Assembly: GCA_003833135.1 (NCBI GenBank)
Contig: QZLH01000059.1
Span: 75,257-139,256, forward strand
Source of the DNA: Oehlia diaphana
Lineage: Eukaryota; Glomeromycota; Glomeromycetes; Glomerales; Glomeraceae
Direction of reading: 5' to 3'
DNA length: 64,000 bases
The notes beneath the pieces are model-generated. The model made no database searches. It was not told the DNA's origin and worked only from the letters and a program-made list of their open reading frames with translations. A program made the translations under genes and the position numbers. How positions within the stretch are numbered: the first letter of the stretch is position 1; the number at the start of each line of letters is the position of its first letter. Positions 45,457 through 56,500 of the stretch are shown here, one piece after another.

Positions 45457-46953
45457 TTACACCTTTAAAATTTTAATTACACCATTCTTTTCATATTCAT
45501 TAATAATTTCCTTCATTTCATTATTTTTTTTAGAACCAACATTTTTAAAATTTAAAGTAAGTAATTTTTGTGGGTTACGCTTTTTCCAACTAATAAAAAA
45601 GGATTTTAAATCTTCAACGTCTAATTCCGCATAATAATTATGAAATTTTAATTCGTGAAAATTCTTCGGTGAATTTTCAGCTACAATTTTTAAAAGTTCT
45701 TTTCCGCTTAAATTTGAACCACGACGAAATATTTCAATACTTTCTAATTTTTTGCATTTCTTAAAAATATTTCTTAATAATAATCCTGATAAATTTTCAC
45801 CAAATATAGTATGTAATGATTTCAATTTAGGACAATGATCGTTAACAGCACGATTTATTGATGAATTTTTACATTTACATCTACTTTGAAATTCCTCTAA
45901 ATTCTCTCCATTATTCTCTAAGAATTTTACTACTATCGGTTCAAATTTTGTTGGAAGATTAACATTTAATTTTCTTAAATGTGGAAAAGTAAAATGTTGT
46001 AAATCTTTAAAATATTCGAAATCTTCGTCTTCATTAATGAAACTTAACGATATATTAAGTTCTTGTAAATTATTGAAAACTTTTATAAAAGATAATGGCC
46101 AATGATTTTCTTCTCCTTTAATGCTTAACTTGATTAAAGTATCAGAATGTTTCATCAACGAAGGTATGATATCTGCCCAATGATATGATTCATAATAAGT
46201 TGATAAGGATTTTAAATTATTTTGTGAAGAAATTAAATCTTTTAATCCATCGGAAACTGTATCAGCATATTTGTTAAACCTAATATTTAATGATTGAATA
46301 TTATGACATATTTTTGATAGCTGATTAAAAACTTCAGAATTAATATTTGAAGTACAAGTAAATTCTGAAAGATTTTTTAAACAATATCTCGCTCCAGAAG
46401 AATGAATGAAAGTTATTCTATCTGATATTTTCAAATTTTTTATTTTTGAGCTATAATTTACATCACAAGTATATGATAATTTGTTCAACAAAGAAACGCT
46501 CATAAACATTTTTAATATTTCTTGTGTTAATAAATTAATATTTTTTTTTGTATTAATTGACTGTTGATTGTTAGTAAGAAAAAGCTTAACAATAGAATGA
46601 ATTTTATAAATTGATAGAACTTTGCAATATGATACGTAGTTGAATAATGGAGGTTTCGAAGTTGGAGCCGAGATAATTTCCTTCTTACACAAATGGTCGT
46701 CAGGAGCATATAAAGATTTCAAATTTGGTACTAAAATAATTCCATTGTTATATAAGAAATTTTTAGATTCATCAGGTAAACAAATAATCAAGGTATTAAG
46801 AACTTTTGTCGATGCATTGGGCTCCTTCCATAAAATTCTAACAGAAACTTGACACCAAAAGCGATTAACTAGTAGGCATGAATATAAAGTGGCCTTATCT
46901 TTTTCTAGGCATCCAAAGATCTCGTTAAGACAATCAGCATCAAGTTGAGACAT
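45457..46953 (-). CDS. F-box protein (4 of 5), tandem duplicate
   Basis: A single-exon frame of 498 codons. The F-box reads MSQLDADCLNEIFGCLEKDK then SCLLVNRFWCQVSVRILWK. LRR-like spacing follows (CLKNLSEFTCTSN, NNLQELNISLSF, HLRKLNVNLPT), then CPKLKSLHTIFGENLSGLLL and the signature ELLKIVAENSPKNFHELKF, ending INEYEKNGVIKILKV. It is close to the next gene (47253-48704) along its whole length, in the same orientation 300 bp apart, so the two are a recent tandem duplication. A 14-residue insert (NLKSLYAPDDHLCK region, ~78-91) is the main difference. Presumed SCF substrate receptor. Confidence 0.88.
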   Translation of the reverse strand: MSQLDADCLNEIFGCLEKDKATLYSCLLVNRFWCQVSVRILWKEPNASTKVLNTLIICLPDESKNFLYNNGIILVPNLKSLYAPDDHLCKKEIISAPTSKPPLFNYVSYCKVLSIYKIHSIVKLFLTNNQQSINTKKNINLLTQEILKMFMSVSLLNKLSYTCDVNYSSKIKNLKISDRITFIHSSGARYCLKNLSEFTCTSNINSEVFNQLSKICHNIQSLNIRFNKYADTVSDGLKDLISSQNNLKSLSTYYESYHWADIIPSLMKHSDTLIKLSIKGEENHWPLSFIKVFNNLQELNISLSFINEDEDFEYFKDLQHFTFPHLRKLNVNLPTKFEPIVVKFLENNGENLEEFQSRCKCKNSSINRAVNDHCPKLKSLHTIFGENLSGLLLRNIFKKCKKLESIEIFRRGSNLSGKELLKIVAENSPKNFHELKFHNYYAELDVEDLKSFFISWKKRNPQKLLTLNFKNVGSKKNNEMKEIINEYEKNGVIKILKV

Positions 46954-47252
46954 TTTTTATTTCTATTTTTTTTAAAAAAAAAATATATATATATTTTGCG
47001 TGAAATTTCAGTTTTTCTAAAGCCAAAATCGTAAAGTCATTTATAACCATATTTATTACTTTATTAAGTCGTATTACAAAGTACAAATATCTTTGTTGCG
47101 TTACTAAAATTAGAAATTCTCACGCCACAATGAAGAAAACGAGATTTTTGTATGATACTTAATTTAATTTTATTATACACACAAAGCATATTTGATATTT
47201 CAACATAATTATAATATATATACAACTATACAACTTAAAAACATGCGTAAAT

Positions 47253-48704
47253 TTACATCTTTAAAATTTTAATTACACCCTTCCTTTCATATTCATTAAT
47301 AATTGCCTCCTTTTCATCATTTTTTCTAGAACTAACATTTTTAATATTTTTAATAATTAAATTAAGTAATTTTTGTGGGTTACGTTTTTTCCAACTAATA
47401 AAAAAGGATTTCAAATCTTCAGCGTCTAATTCCTCATAATAATTTTGTAGGTTTAATTCATGAAAATTCTTCGGTGAATTTTCAGCTACAATTTTTAAAA
47501 GTTCTTTTCCGCTTAAATTCGAACCACGACGAAATGGTTCAATAATTTCTAATTTTTTGCACTTCTTAAGAATATTTCTTAATAATAATCCTGAAAATAT
47601 TTCACCAAATGTAGTATGTAATGATTTCAATTTCGGACAATAATCACTTATAGCACGATTTATTGATTTATAATTACTTTGAAATTCCACTAAATTCTCT
47701 CCATTGTTCTCCAAAATTTTTACTACTATCGGCTCCACTTTTTTTGGAAGATTAATATTTAATTTTATTAAGTGTGGAAAAGTAAAATATTGTAAATCCT
47801 CAAAATGTCCGAAATCTGAATACTCATCGTCTTCTTTACTAACGTAATCTAACGATATTTCAAGTTCTTGTAAATTTTTGAAATCTTTTATAAAGGATAA
47901 TGGCCAATGATTGTCTTTTCCTTTGATGATTAACTTGATTAAAGTTTTAGAATGTTTTGACAACGAATCTATGATAAGGTACCAATGACTTAATTCATAA
48001 TAAGTCAATGATAAGGATTTTAAATTTTTTTGTGAAGAAATTAAATTTTTTAACCCATCTGAAACTTTATCAGAATATTTGTTAAACTCAATATTTAATG
48101 ATTGAATATTATGACATATTTTCGACAACTGATTAAAAACTTCGGAATTAACATTTGAAATACAGGCAAATTCTGAAAGATTTCTTAAACAATATTTCGT
48201 TTCAGGGAAATTAACAAAATTTATATTGTTTAGAATTTTTACATCATCATTAGTATATGTTAATTTTTTTATCGAAGAAACACCCATAAACATTTTGAAT
48301 ATTTCTTGTGTTAGTAAAGTAATATTTTCTTTTGTATTAATTGATTGTTTGTTGTTAAAGAAATGTTTAACAGCAGAATAGATTTCAGAAATTGAAAGAA
48401 CTTTACAATATGATGCATAATTGAATAGTGGATTTTTTGAAGTTGAAGCCGATATAACTTCTTTCTCGCAAGGAGTTGGTCTTAAAATAATTCCATCTTT
48501 ATATAATAAGTCTTTAGATTCATCAGGTAAGCAAGTAATTAGATTATTAAGAACTTTTACTGATACATTGGGGGTTTCCCATAAAATTCTAACAGAAACT
48601 TTACACCAGAAACGATTAACGAGTAGGCATGAATGTAAAACGGCCTTATCTTCCTCAAAATATCTGAAGATCTCGTCAAGGCAATCAACGTTAAGATGAG
48701 TCAT
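47253..48704 (-). CDS. F-box protein (5 of 5), tandem duplicate
   Basis: A single-exon frame of 483 codons, the sister of the gene at 45457. The F-box reads MTHLNVDCLDEIFRYFEEDK, then SCLLVNRFWCKVSVRILWE. Shared blocks include NSEVFNQLSKICHNIQSLNI, HWPLSFI, CPKLKSLHTTFGEIFSGLLL, GSNLSGKELLKIVAENSPKN and the ending INEYERKGVIKILKM. The F-box retains its hydrophobic core residues. Substitutions concentrate in the LRR-like middle, where substrate would bind. Presumed SCF substrate receptor. Confidence 0.88.
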   Translation of the reverse strand: MTHLNVDCLDEIFRYFEEDKAVLHSCLLVNRFWCKVSVRILWETPNVSVKVLNNLITCLPDESKDLLYKDGIILRPTPCEKEVISASTSKNPLFNYASYCKVLSISEIYSAVKHFFNNKQSINTKENITLLTQEIFKMFMGVSSIKKLTYTNDDVKILNNINFVNFPETKYCLRNLSEFACISNVNSEVFNQLSKICHNIQSLNIEFNKYSDKVSDGLKNLISSQKNLKSLSLTYYELSHWYLIIDSLSKHSKTLIKLIIKGKDNHWPLSFIKDFKNLQELEISLDYVSKEDDEYSDFGHFEDLQYFTFPHLIKLNINLPKKVEPIVVKILENNGENLVEFQSNYKSINRAISDYCPKLKSLHTTFGEIFSGLLLRNILKKCKKLEIIEPFRRGSNLSGKELLKIVAENSPKNFHELNLQNYYEELDAEDLKSFFISWKKRNPQKLLNLIIKNIKNVSSRKNDEKEAIINEYERKGVIKILKM

Positions 48705-50313
48705 TTTTGGTTATTTTTTATTTTCAAAAAAAAAACTTCAACGTTGAAATTTATCCTATCTCGTTTTTTTTTATTACTTTTAAAGTAAATCAAGTGATTT
48801 ATTTAGATAAACATATTTGAATGTAAACAAAGGGGTTTGTACTTTTTTTTATCACTCTATTTTTGGAGTAGTTTATCGTGTGACATGATGTCATGTGAAT
48901 TTGCGCTCATTGAGAATGAATGAACATTCTTAAAATTTTTTGACACCATTCATTATAAATGAAATGATCGCCGGACCAATTGATTATTGGATACCCGGAT
49001 AAATTAATTACATTTACATTGACAATAATAAACCCTGCGAAATCATTGCGAATACCTTTCATTTATACGTTTTAAATTTCTTTTCCATTTATAGATTTTG
49101 CGCAACTTAATCTATTTAAGAATTATAATTTTTTATCTGCTCATTTATTAGTGTGACGAGATTCTGTGTTACGGGTAAATAGATAACATGATATGTATTA
49201 TAAGAAATTTGGCGCAATTGATAATCAATTGTTGGGAACAAAGACTTTAAAGATTATCATTTTATATTAAAAATTATAGAATCTATTGTAAACATTCTAA
49301 AAATTTTGGAAAACTTCATGTGAAAACATGTACAGTATCTAGCCGAAACTATTGGTTAGAATATGAGTTACAGGCACTTTTTTTTTTAGAAATTAGGGAA
49401 TTCTTTTGGACAGTATACTTGCAGATAATGTCTTTATAAAAGAATGACACTACCGATCCGAAATTAGCATCCGGAATAGCATAATACTCCGTAGATATCC
49501 CGATATATTATAGATTTCCTAGCCTAGTAGATTTGAAATAGAATTCTCTTTTTTTTTTAAAAAAAAAAAAAGTTATATATGTACAAAATACACGAAATAG
49601 TGACTTCACATAAAGTTTCGACGAAGAGTTTAATTGTTTCATCTGATAGTAAATTACAATTTCATCTCGTCCATTAAATATATTAATACCGGACCTCATC
49701 AACATTACTTTCTAAAAAAGAAAACGTAAATTTGTCTACAGTACATTGTTGAGTAATAAATAACAAAATTAACCTTTCTCGCATAAATACCACCGCTGAA
49801 TAATTCTTAGGTATATATTAGTTAATATAATATTCGAATTTCATTTGTCGAAAGATAAATTAACGAAATAATACACAATTGAAAATTCTCCAATGAAAAA
49901 ATTTTTTATCAAAAATAAATCGCACTGAAGTAAACTATGCTATACAGTATTCCTGAGCCCAGCTGAATTAATATTATTAGTTTTGACTTTTGATCTCTAT
50001 TTGTTGTAAGATGTACCGAATTTTGATTAATCTTTTCAGCTGTCGTGTCTCTCCTCCGGCTCTGCTATTTAGACAAGCTTTCTGTTGGAATGTTTAACCT
50101 GTCCATCTTACAATTACGATTGACTGTTTTAAGACCCAATGTACTGCGTGCAGAGATCACGACGAAACATATCTTGAAATGCAATATAATGTGATCCCTA
50201 ATTACGTATATTTTCATCACGACGGGTGAGTATCTCGGCAACGAGTTGCGTTTTTCCAAAATTGTTCGTAAGGTGAACATTTCACAGGTGTTCCTATTAA
50301 GGGACTTCATTAT

Positions 50314-50405
50314 CCTTATAAAAAAATAATTCTGGATAAAACTCCAACAAATAAACAAACGATCGTCTCAGGCACGTGATCATTTTTCGGAAAATTTTTT
50401 ATAGG
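50314..50405. mobile_element. Short MITE, copy 3 of 3
   Basis: Begins CCTTATAAAAAAATAATTCT, carries CTCAGGCACGTGATCATTTT and ends TTTTTTATAGG, matching copies 1 and 2. The middle has diverged. Confidence 0.6.
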
Positions 50406-51925
50406 ATATCAGAAATCCCACCAATCCTTCTGATATCGAAATTATGATCTCAAGTTCGTCATAAAGAATTTCAGGGAACATATTGTTTAGAAAGTCTTTA
50501 ACTAAACAATATTTGAACTGCTGTATTTGCTAAGAGAAATCATAATATCTGCTGTCGTGAAAAGAGATGCCTAATATTGATTGTGAAACCTAACTTTTTT
50601 AAGCATCCCAAAATATTTTTGTTGAATAAAGTAGTAGTAAAAGAATGTCAGTCAGAAAGCACATGATGCAGGTCGGGAAAACCTACAACGAGTCTGAGTA
50701 ACAAAGACACTTATTTCGATTATTCTAACATCTGCGCATAATTTGATGCACAACATATCACATGAGTCATTGAAGGATACATTATGAATCAAAAAACAAG
50801 TGAGCATACAGGTCCATAAACAGAAATACAGAATGTTAAATAAAATCTTTATTGACAACACATCACCCGATTTTTTTGTGCCGATGCATCACTTTCAACA
50901 GACTATGAAAGCGAAATTTCACTCAATATGGGTTTTATTATGATCCTTGTAAAACATTTTTCTCGGAAATGCCAATTATCGTCAGCCTTATTAACTTTCA
51001 CATCTTCACAACAAAGAGAAAATATTAATGACAAAAAGTTGATATGTTTAAATATATGGTAAAAAACGAGTGGTAAATTATTTAATAGTTCCATTTCTTT
51101 CAAAATCAATCTTCATTTGACTGATAATAGTCAGACTTTCTACATTTTTTAGATGAAATGGAATTTACGTTAATTTATTCCCTTCCAAAATTGTACTGTA
51201 AATTTTTATTTGTATTATTTGCTTCTACTGGAAACATTTTTATTCATAAAGTTTAATAAAATACATATTATCTGAAGTTCTTAATAATCAAAATTACTAT
51301 AGTCAACTCTCTATAAATTGGCTAGAACCATATGCATAATTTTCAAAATAGTGTATTTAAAGTAATATAATTATAAAACATATAAGCTTGAGACAAGACT
51401 AAAGGATGCATTTATAGAGGGCATTTATAGTGGGTGTGTTTATGGAGAGTTACAAAAATTCATATTTATATTGATATCCCAATATGCCTGCTATTATCAT
51501 TACTATTTGAATTGGTTTTGCTCCAATACCTATCATATGCTAACTGTAAATTATGTCATCAAAGAAAATGTATCAAAAGTTGAAGAAATAAGAAGTGAAT
51601 TTACTAGAAAATCGTTTGTCTCAAGTTAGGAATCTCCATAGTAAAATATTTAGTAATAAATTATTATACTTAGTCAATTTAATTTGATATAATTATATTT
51701 ATAAGAGGCTAATTTCATTCGATAGCATTGAAATATGATAAAAACATATTCTTTGATGCGTTAATCATAAGTCTTATTAAGTAAATATTTTGATAATTGG
51801 TACATTATTTCTATATAGTTATGCATTATCCTAACTCTATAGTCTTCAGTTGTGCAGTGTCAGAAATAATAAACAATATTAACCTTAGTAAAATAGTAAA
51901 GTTTTGTGATATCAATAATATACTT

Positions 51926-52150
51926 ACCGTCGGAGTTAATTACGGCATGTGAAGCTTATACCATAATATATTAAATCGCCGTAATGCCGTAATTATTTAA
52001 TGTCAAAAATACAAAAATTACACAAAGTAAATATTTTTTTTTCTGGTTATGCTGTGTAATCCGTAAATCTATAATGCTGGTCTCGATGATTGTTAAATAT
52101 TTAAATGGTAAAATCCATGCCGTAATTTCAATTCGGCAATTCCGACGGCA
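51926..52150. mobile_element. Inverted-repeat element, ~225 bp
   Basis: The left end ACCGTCGGAGTTAATTACGG with CATG is the inverse of the right end, CATGCCGTAATTTCAATT ... ATTCCGACGGCA. Pairing is interrupted by about 10 extra bases in the right arm. The interior is AT-rich with no frame and has a further CGCCGTAATGCCGTAATT stretch near 51995. Confidence 0.6.
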
Positions 52151-53568
52151 CCTATAATTAATAATGTTCTTGGAAATTTGTACAAAAAAAAATAGTTATT
52201 AATGCGCAAATTTGCAAGTCTCATTATTGCAAACGCATATATTCATGTACGTATATTTGAGAAAATTCCTTATCATACGAATTTGAATTTGGCAAGAATT
52301 TCTCCCAATAACAATAATTAGTACATCAATGACTATTCGCATAAATTTTTTATTGAAAACGTCACGATGAATAATAAAAATTCTGCTTTTTAATTGGCAA
52401 TCCCGAAATTAATAAGACATTGGATGCTAACTTTTAGCTGTTATGCTAAACAGGTAAGTCCCAAAAAATTTGGTTTCCTGCATGATAATATTTAATGCAC
52501 AGAAAAAACAAACGACATTTCAAAAGCACAGACAATAATCATAATGGTAAATGATAATCACTTTTTTTTGCATCTCGGATAACTATAATGGAGTGCAATT
52601 GCAGAATTCATCCAATAAAGATCAGTGTTTTCTGAAATAAACGATTATCAACGTTGTATTTAGTGCATCAATCATAGCTTGCGACTTGCAATGTGATAAG
52701 AACTTTTCTCAGGATCATAATGGAAATATGACATGACTCAATTTTAGATAATTGAGAGTTCAGGAATTGCACGAGATGAATGCTTTGACTTTTTGGAACA
52801 GATTGTTTCGAACATTACATACAAGGAATTAACAGCAACATATTTGGTATTGCAAATATCTACCCACATGGTTGTTTTTAGATGATTCGGATATCCTCTT
52901 TGAATGAAGTGAAATAACACAAAAAATGAATGTGTCATCATTGAAGACCTAGCGAGCTGATTCCTAAAATGGTACTTAGACATTGTGCAATTCGCAGTAA
53001 GAGTGATATAAGATCAGGCTGATAGTTGCGTTTCACTGTAAAATAATATAGGATTTTTTTTGCTTTGCATTACTAGTATATTGAGTTTCCGAATATGTGA
53101 GATTATTATAAACATTTATTCTGCTAAAATGAGAGAGATAACCGACCTAAATAACAATTATGTAAAATCTGCATGAATTTATGATAATATTAAATATTTG
53201 ATTGGCAGGTTTCAAAGGAGGGATATAATATATTATTCTAAATGTATTTTCTGATAAAATATTACTACTTACTTTTTTTTTATAAACATATTCTCAAATT
53301 CATTTCAATTTTTACAATCAGATCACAAAACTGCAAAATAATTTATTATAATTATTGGGACGATGATATATAAGATATATAATTAAAATTTTATTAAAAA
53401 ATATATAAAAAAATGTAACCTTTTTTTGAATTATATTCGAAATAATAAAATAAATAAATATTTTAAATAAACTATATTATAGTCCATGGCCAATTAATAA
53501 CAATACATAAAATTTTTGTACAAAAGAAAAAAAAATTGATAAACGTATAAATTATTATTAGTAAATGT

Positions 53569-56500
53569 TTATTTGGTTACAATCTCTTTCGGTATTTCCG
53601 GCATTGGTGGTTCATCTTCTTTAAGACTGTTTAATATACTTTCAGCTTTCAATGCAATTGACATACTTCTTCCTATACGTTTTTCCCTTTCACCACGTTT
53701 TCTTCGAGATCGAGTATCCAAATCTCTTCCATCTCTTAAAGTTTCCAATAGATTGTCCATAAGATGCTTTTCTTCTATAGAATCTTGTGAATCTTGTGAA
53801 GTTGGAGTGACTCTGACTGGATTGACATGAGCATTTTTTCTGCGATTCTCCAATTCCTATTTTTAAACAAGAAACCATTAATAAATATAAAATAGAAATC
53901 CAAAATGTAATTAATAACAAATACCTCTCTTCGTTTTTGAGCTAGTAATTCATGTTCACGCTGTTGCTTGTTATCATATCTTGCTTTCTGCAAAATAAAT
54001 GTTATTAGAAATTAATACAATAATATAAGTTCGAATAAATACAGCAATAAAAAACAAACCTCAAATGATGCAATGAAAGTTTTAAATATTCCGAAGAATT
54101 CATCAGGTTTAGTATTATTTGGATCTTCACCGAAGTATGCTACTACATCTTTGTAAGCTACTTCCATAGAAGTATATTTAACTTGAAGTTCCTCAAATTT
54201 CTGTTTTGATTTAATAACAAAGTCTTTCATTATAATTGGAAATCTATCATTTTTTTCTAATTCAACATCTATATAGTGCTTTTGAAGTTCAAAATCGAGG
54301 TCATTCAACTGTGTTCCCATCGTCCTATATTCACTAGTCATTTCTTGTTGTGAAACTAGAAAAATAAACAAACATTAATAATGATATTAAGAGAACCACT
54401 AATTATAAAAAAAAAATTTTAACCAACCTCTGCATGCGGATCCTGTGTCTTTTAAATCATTAGCAAACTCTACTATATGTGGTAACTTTTCTTCAACAGT
54501 ATTTGAAAGGAAATGAAGTAATGTAACTGAACTACTATTAGATGCCTTAGTGTCAACAAGCTAAGAATAATTGCAATAAATCATTAATATTTATTAGATT
54601 TATTAGATGTTTATTATAAAAATATTAATAAATATCTAATATATTACTTACCTTATTAATACTAGAAATTTTGAACCCAAAAGCGCCACCCTTATGACCA
54701 CTTCCATTCATATAATTACCAAATAATAAAATAAGCTAACAATTATTTGCCCATAGGTTAGATTATAATTAAACCAATTAGTGTAATAAACATTAATTAA
54801 TATAAATTCATACAACTTACGCTTAGAAGTTCTTTGAAATGTTTAGACTCCTTGAGTGCTATTGAAGCATTCAATATCGATACAACGGACTATAAATAAT
54901 TAATAAATAGATACAAATATAATTATAATCGTTTCAAATAACAAGTACAATTATTTGTTTCGTTAATATACTAACGTTATCAAGACTATTAAACCTCTCA
55001 TCAAAAGTAATATAGAAATACATGAATTTCAAACGTTGTTGATATCGATGAATCTTCATGATTTCAACAAAGAATTTATCCGGTCGAGCTAGATTTTCAA
55101 GCACCTCATCTGGTCCGTCTTTATAAACTGACAATTTACCACGCTATTAACAAAAATAATAATTAGAAAAACAAATATAAAAATATGAAATATTATTCCA
55201 TTTAGCCATTGCTAACCTCTTCTGCAGTTGGTATATGTTGCATTAATTGATTAAGAAGGTTCTCTGTGCAGAACAATTCATCCATTTCAATGATTTTTTG
55301 ATGAATTTCTTCAAATGTATAATGTTTATAACGACCAAGGATCAAATCTGTATACAAATAAGAATTAAGATATTTTAATCAACATATCGATAAAGTAGTG
55401 TTAATGAAAGAAATCACTTACTAATATTATGAGCCCGTTTAGAATCAAGAACGCTTATTTCATCTTTTTTTTCAGCTTTCTTTTCTATTTAAATTTAATT
55501 AATATTACTTAATATTTAGTCTGATATAAAGTTGAAATATTTATAATAAAACATACTCCTTAAAGCTACTTCTTTAGCTGCAAATAATTCTTCAATAGTT
55601 CTAAAAACTCCATCTTCCCCGCCGAGCAATTCAAGAATTTCATCATCACTTAAATTTGCCCATAACGTCTTGTTTATTGTTAATTGATTTATCTTATCCC
55701 ATTGTAACACTTTCATCTTCTTTTTGGCAACGAACGGAAGCATTTTACGGCCATTATCTAATTTTAATAAAGTAAATAAGTCACTATTGAACTAAAAATT
55801 TTAAAAAACACCTTTCACTTACTTGCTATAGGAGCAAAACGTCCTCCTGGTAGAGGGGGACCAGGTGGTGGTGGTGGACCTCCTTTAAATCCTGGTGGCG
55901 GCGGTGGTGGTGGTGGACCTCCCATGGCTCCTGGTGGCGGCGGTGGTGGTGGTGGACCTCCCATAGCTCCCGGTGGTGGTGGTGGTGGCGGTGGTGGGGG
56001 TGGACCTCCCATAGCTCCCGGTGGTGGTGGTGGTGGTGGTGGTGGTGGTGGTGGACCTCCCATAGCTCCCGGTGGTGGTGGTGGTGGTGGTGGTGGTGGC
56101 GGTCCACCAATATTTGAGGAAGGTGGAGGTGGTGGAGGAGGTGGAGGAGGAGGTGGGGGTGGTCCATCAGAGCTTGGTGGCGGAGGGGGTGGAGGAGGTG
56201 GGGGTGGTCCATCAGAACTTGGTGGCGGTGGTGGTAATTCAGATGATTGTGAAGAATGTTTTGGACTTGTCGGTGATAATGATGTTTCTTGTGGTAATTC
56301 TGAAGCATCTGGTGACTGTATTGGTGGAGATTGTGGCTTCTCCGTAGGTCTTTCTTCATAGTCTTCCGTCAAAACTTCACCATTATGTTCTTGAGTCGCT
56401 TCGTTGCTTTTATTTTGTAACCCTTTAAGCTCATCCAAAAAGGGTGGCATCTCTGGCATTTTTAATACCCCATCCGAAGAAGCGTTTGCATAATTATTAT

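Larger units (their letters stand above)
48705..53568. other. 4.9-kb gene-poor region
   Basis: No supported gene. Open frames at 50065-50358, 50652-50861 and 52744-52983 (all minus) have no recognisable domain, splice context or family repeat; the first two lie in slightly GC-richer stretches and may be relics. It contains MITE copy 3 and an inverted-repeat element at 51926-52150. Confidence 0.45.

Noticed and set aside
50065..50358. 97-residue minus open frame
   Set aside because: No domain, no splice context, and its 5' part overlaps MITE copy 3.
55924..56361. Plus-strand Gly-rich 145-residue open frame
   Set aside because: It is the antisense of the formin FH1 proline run; glycine runs arise from reversed proline codons.
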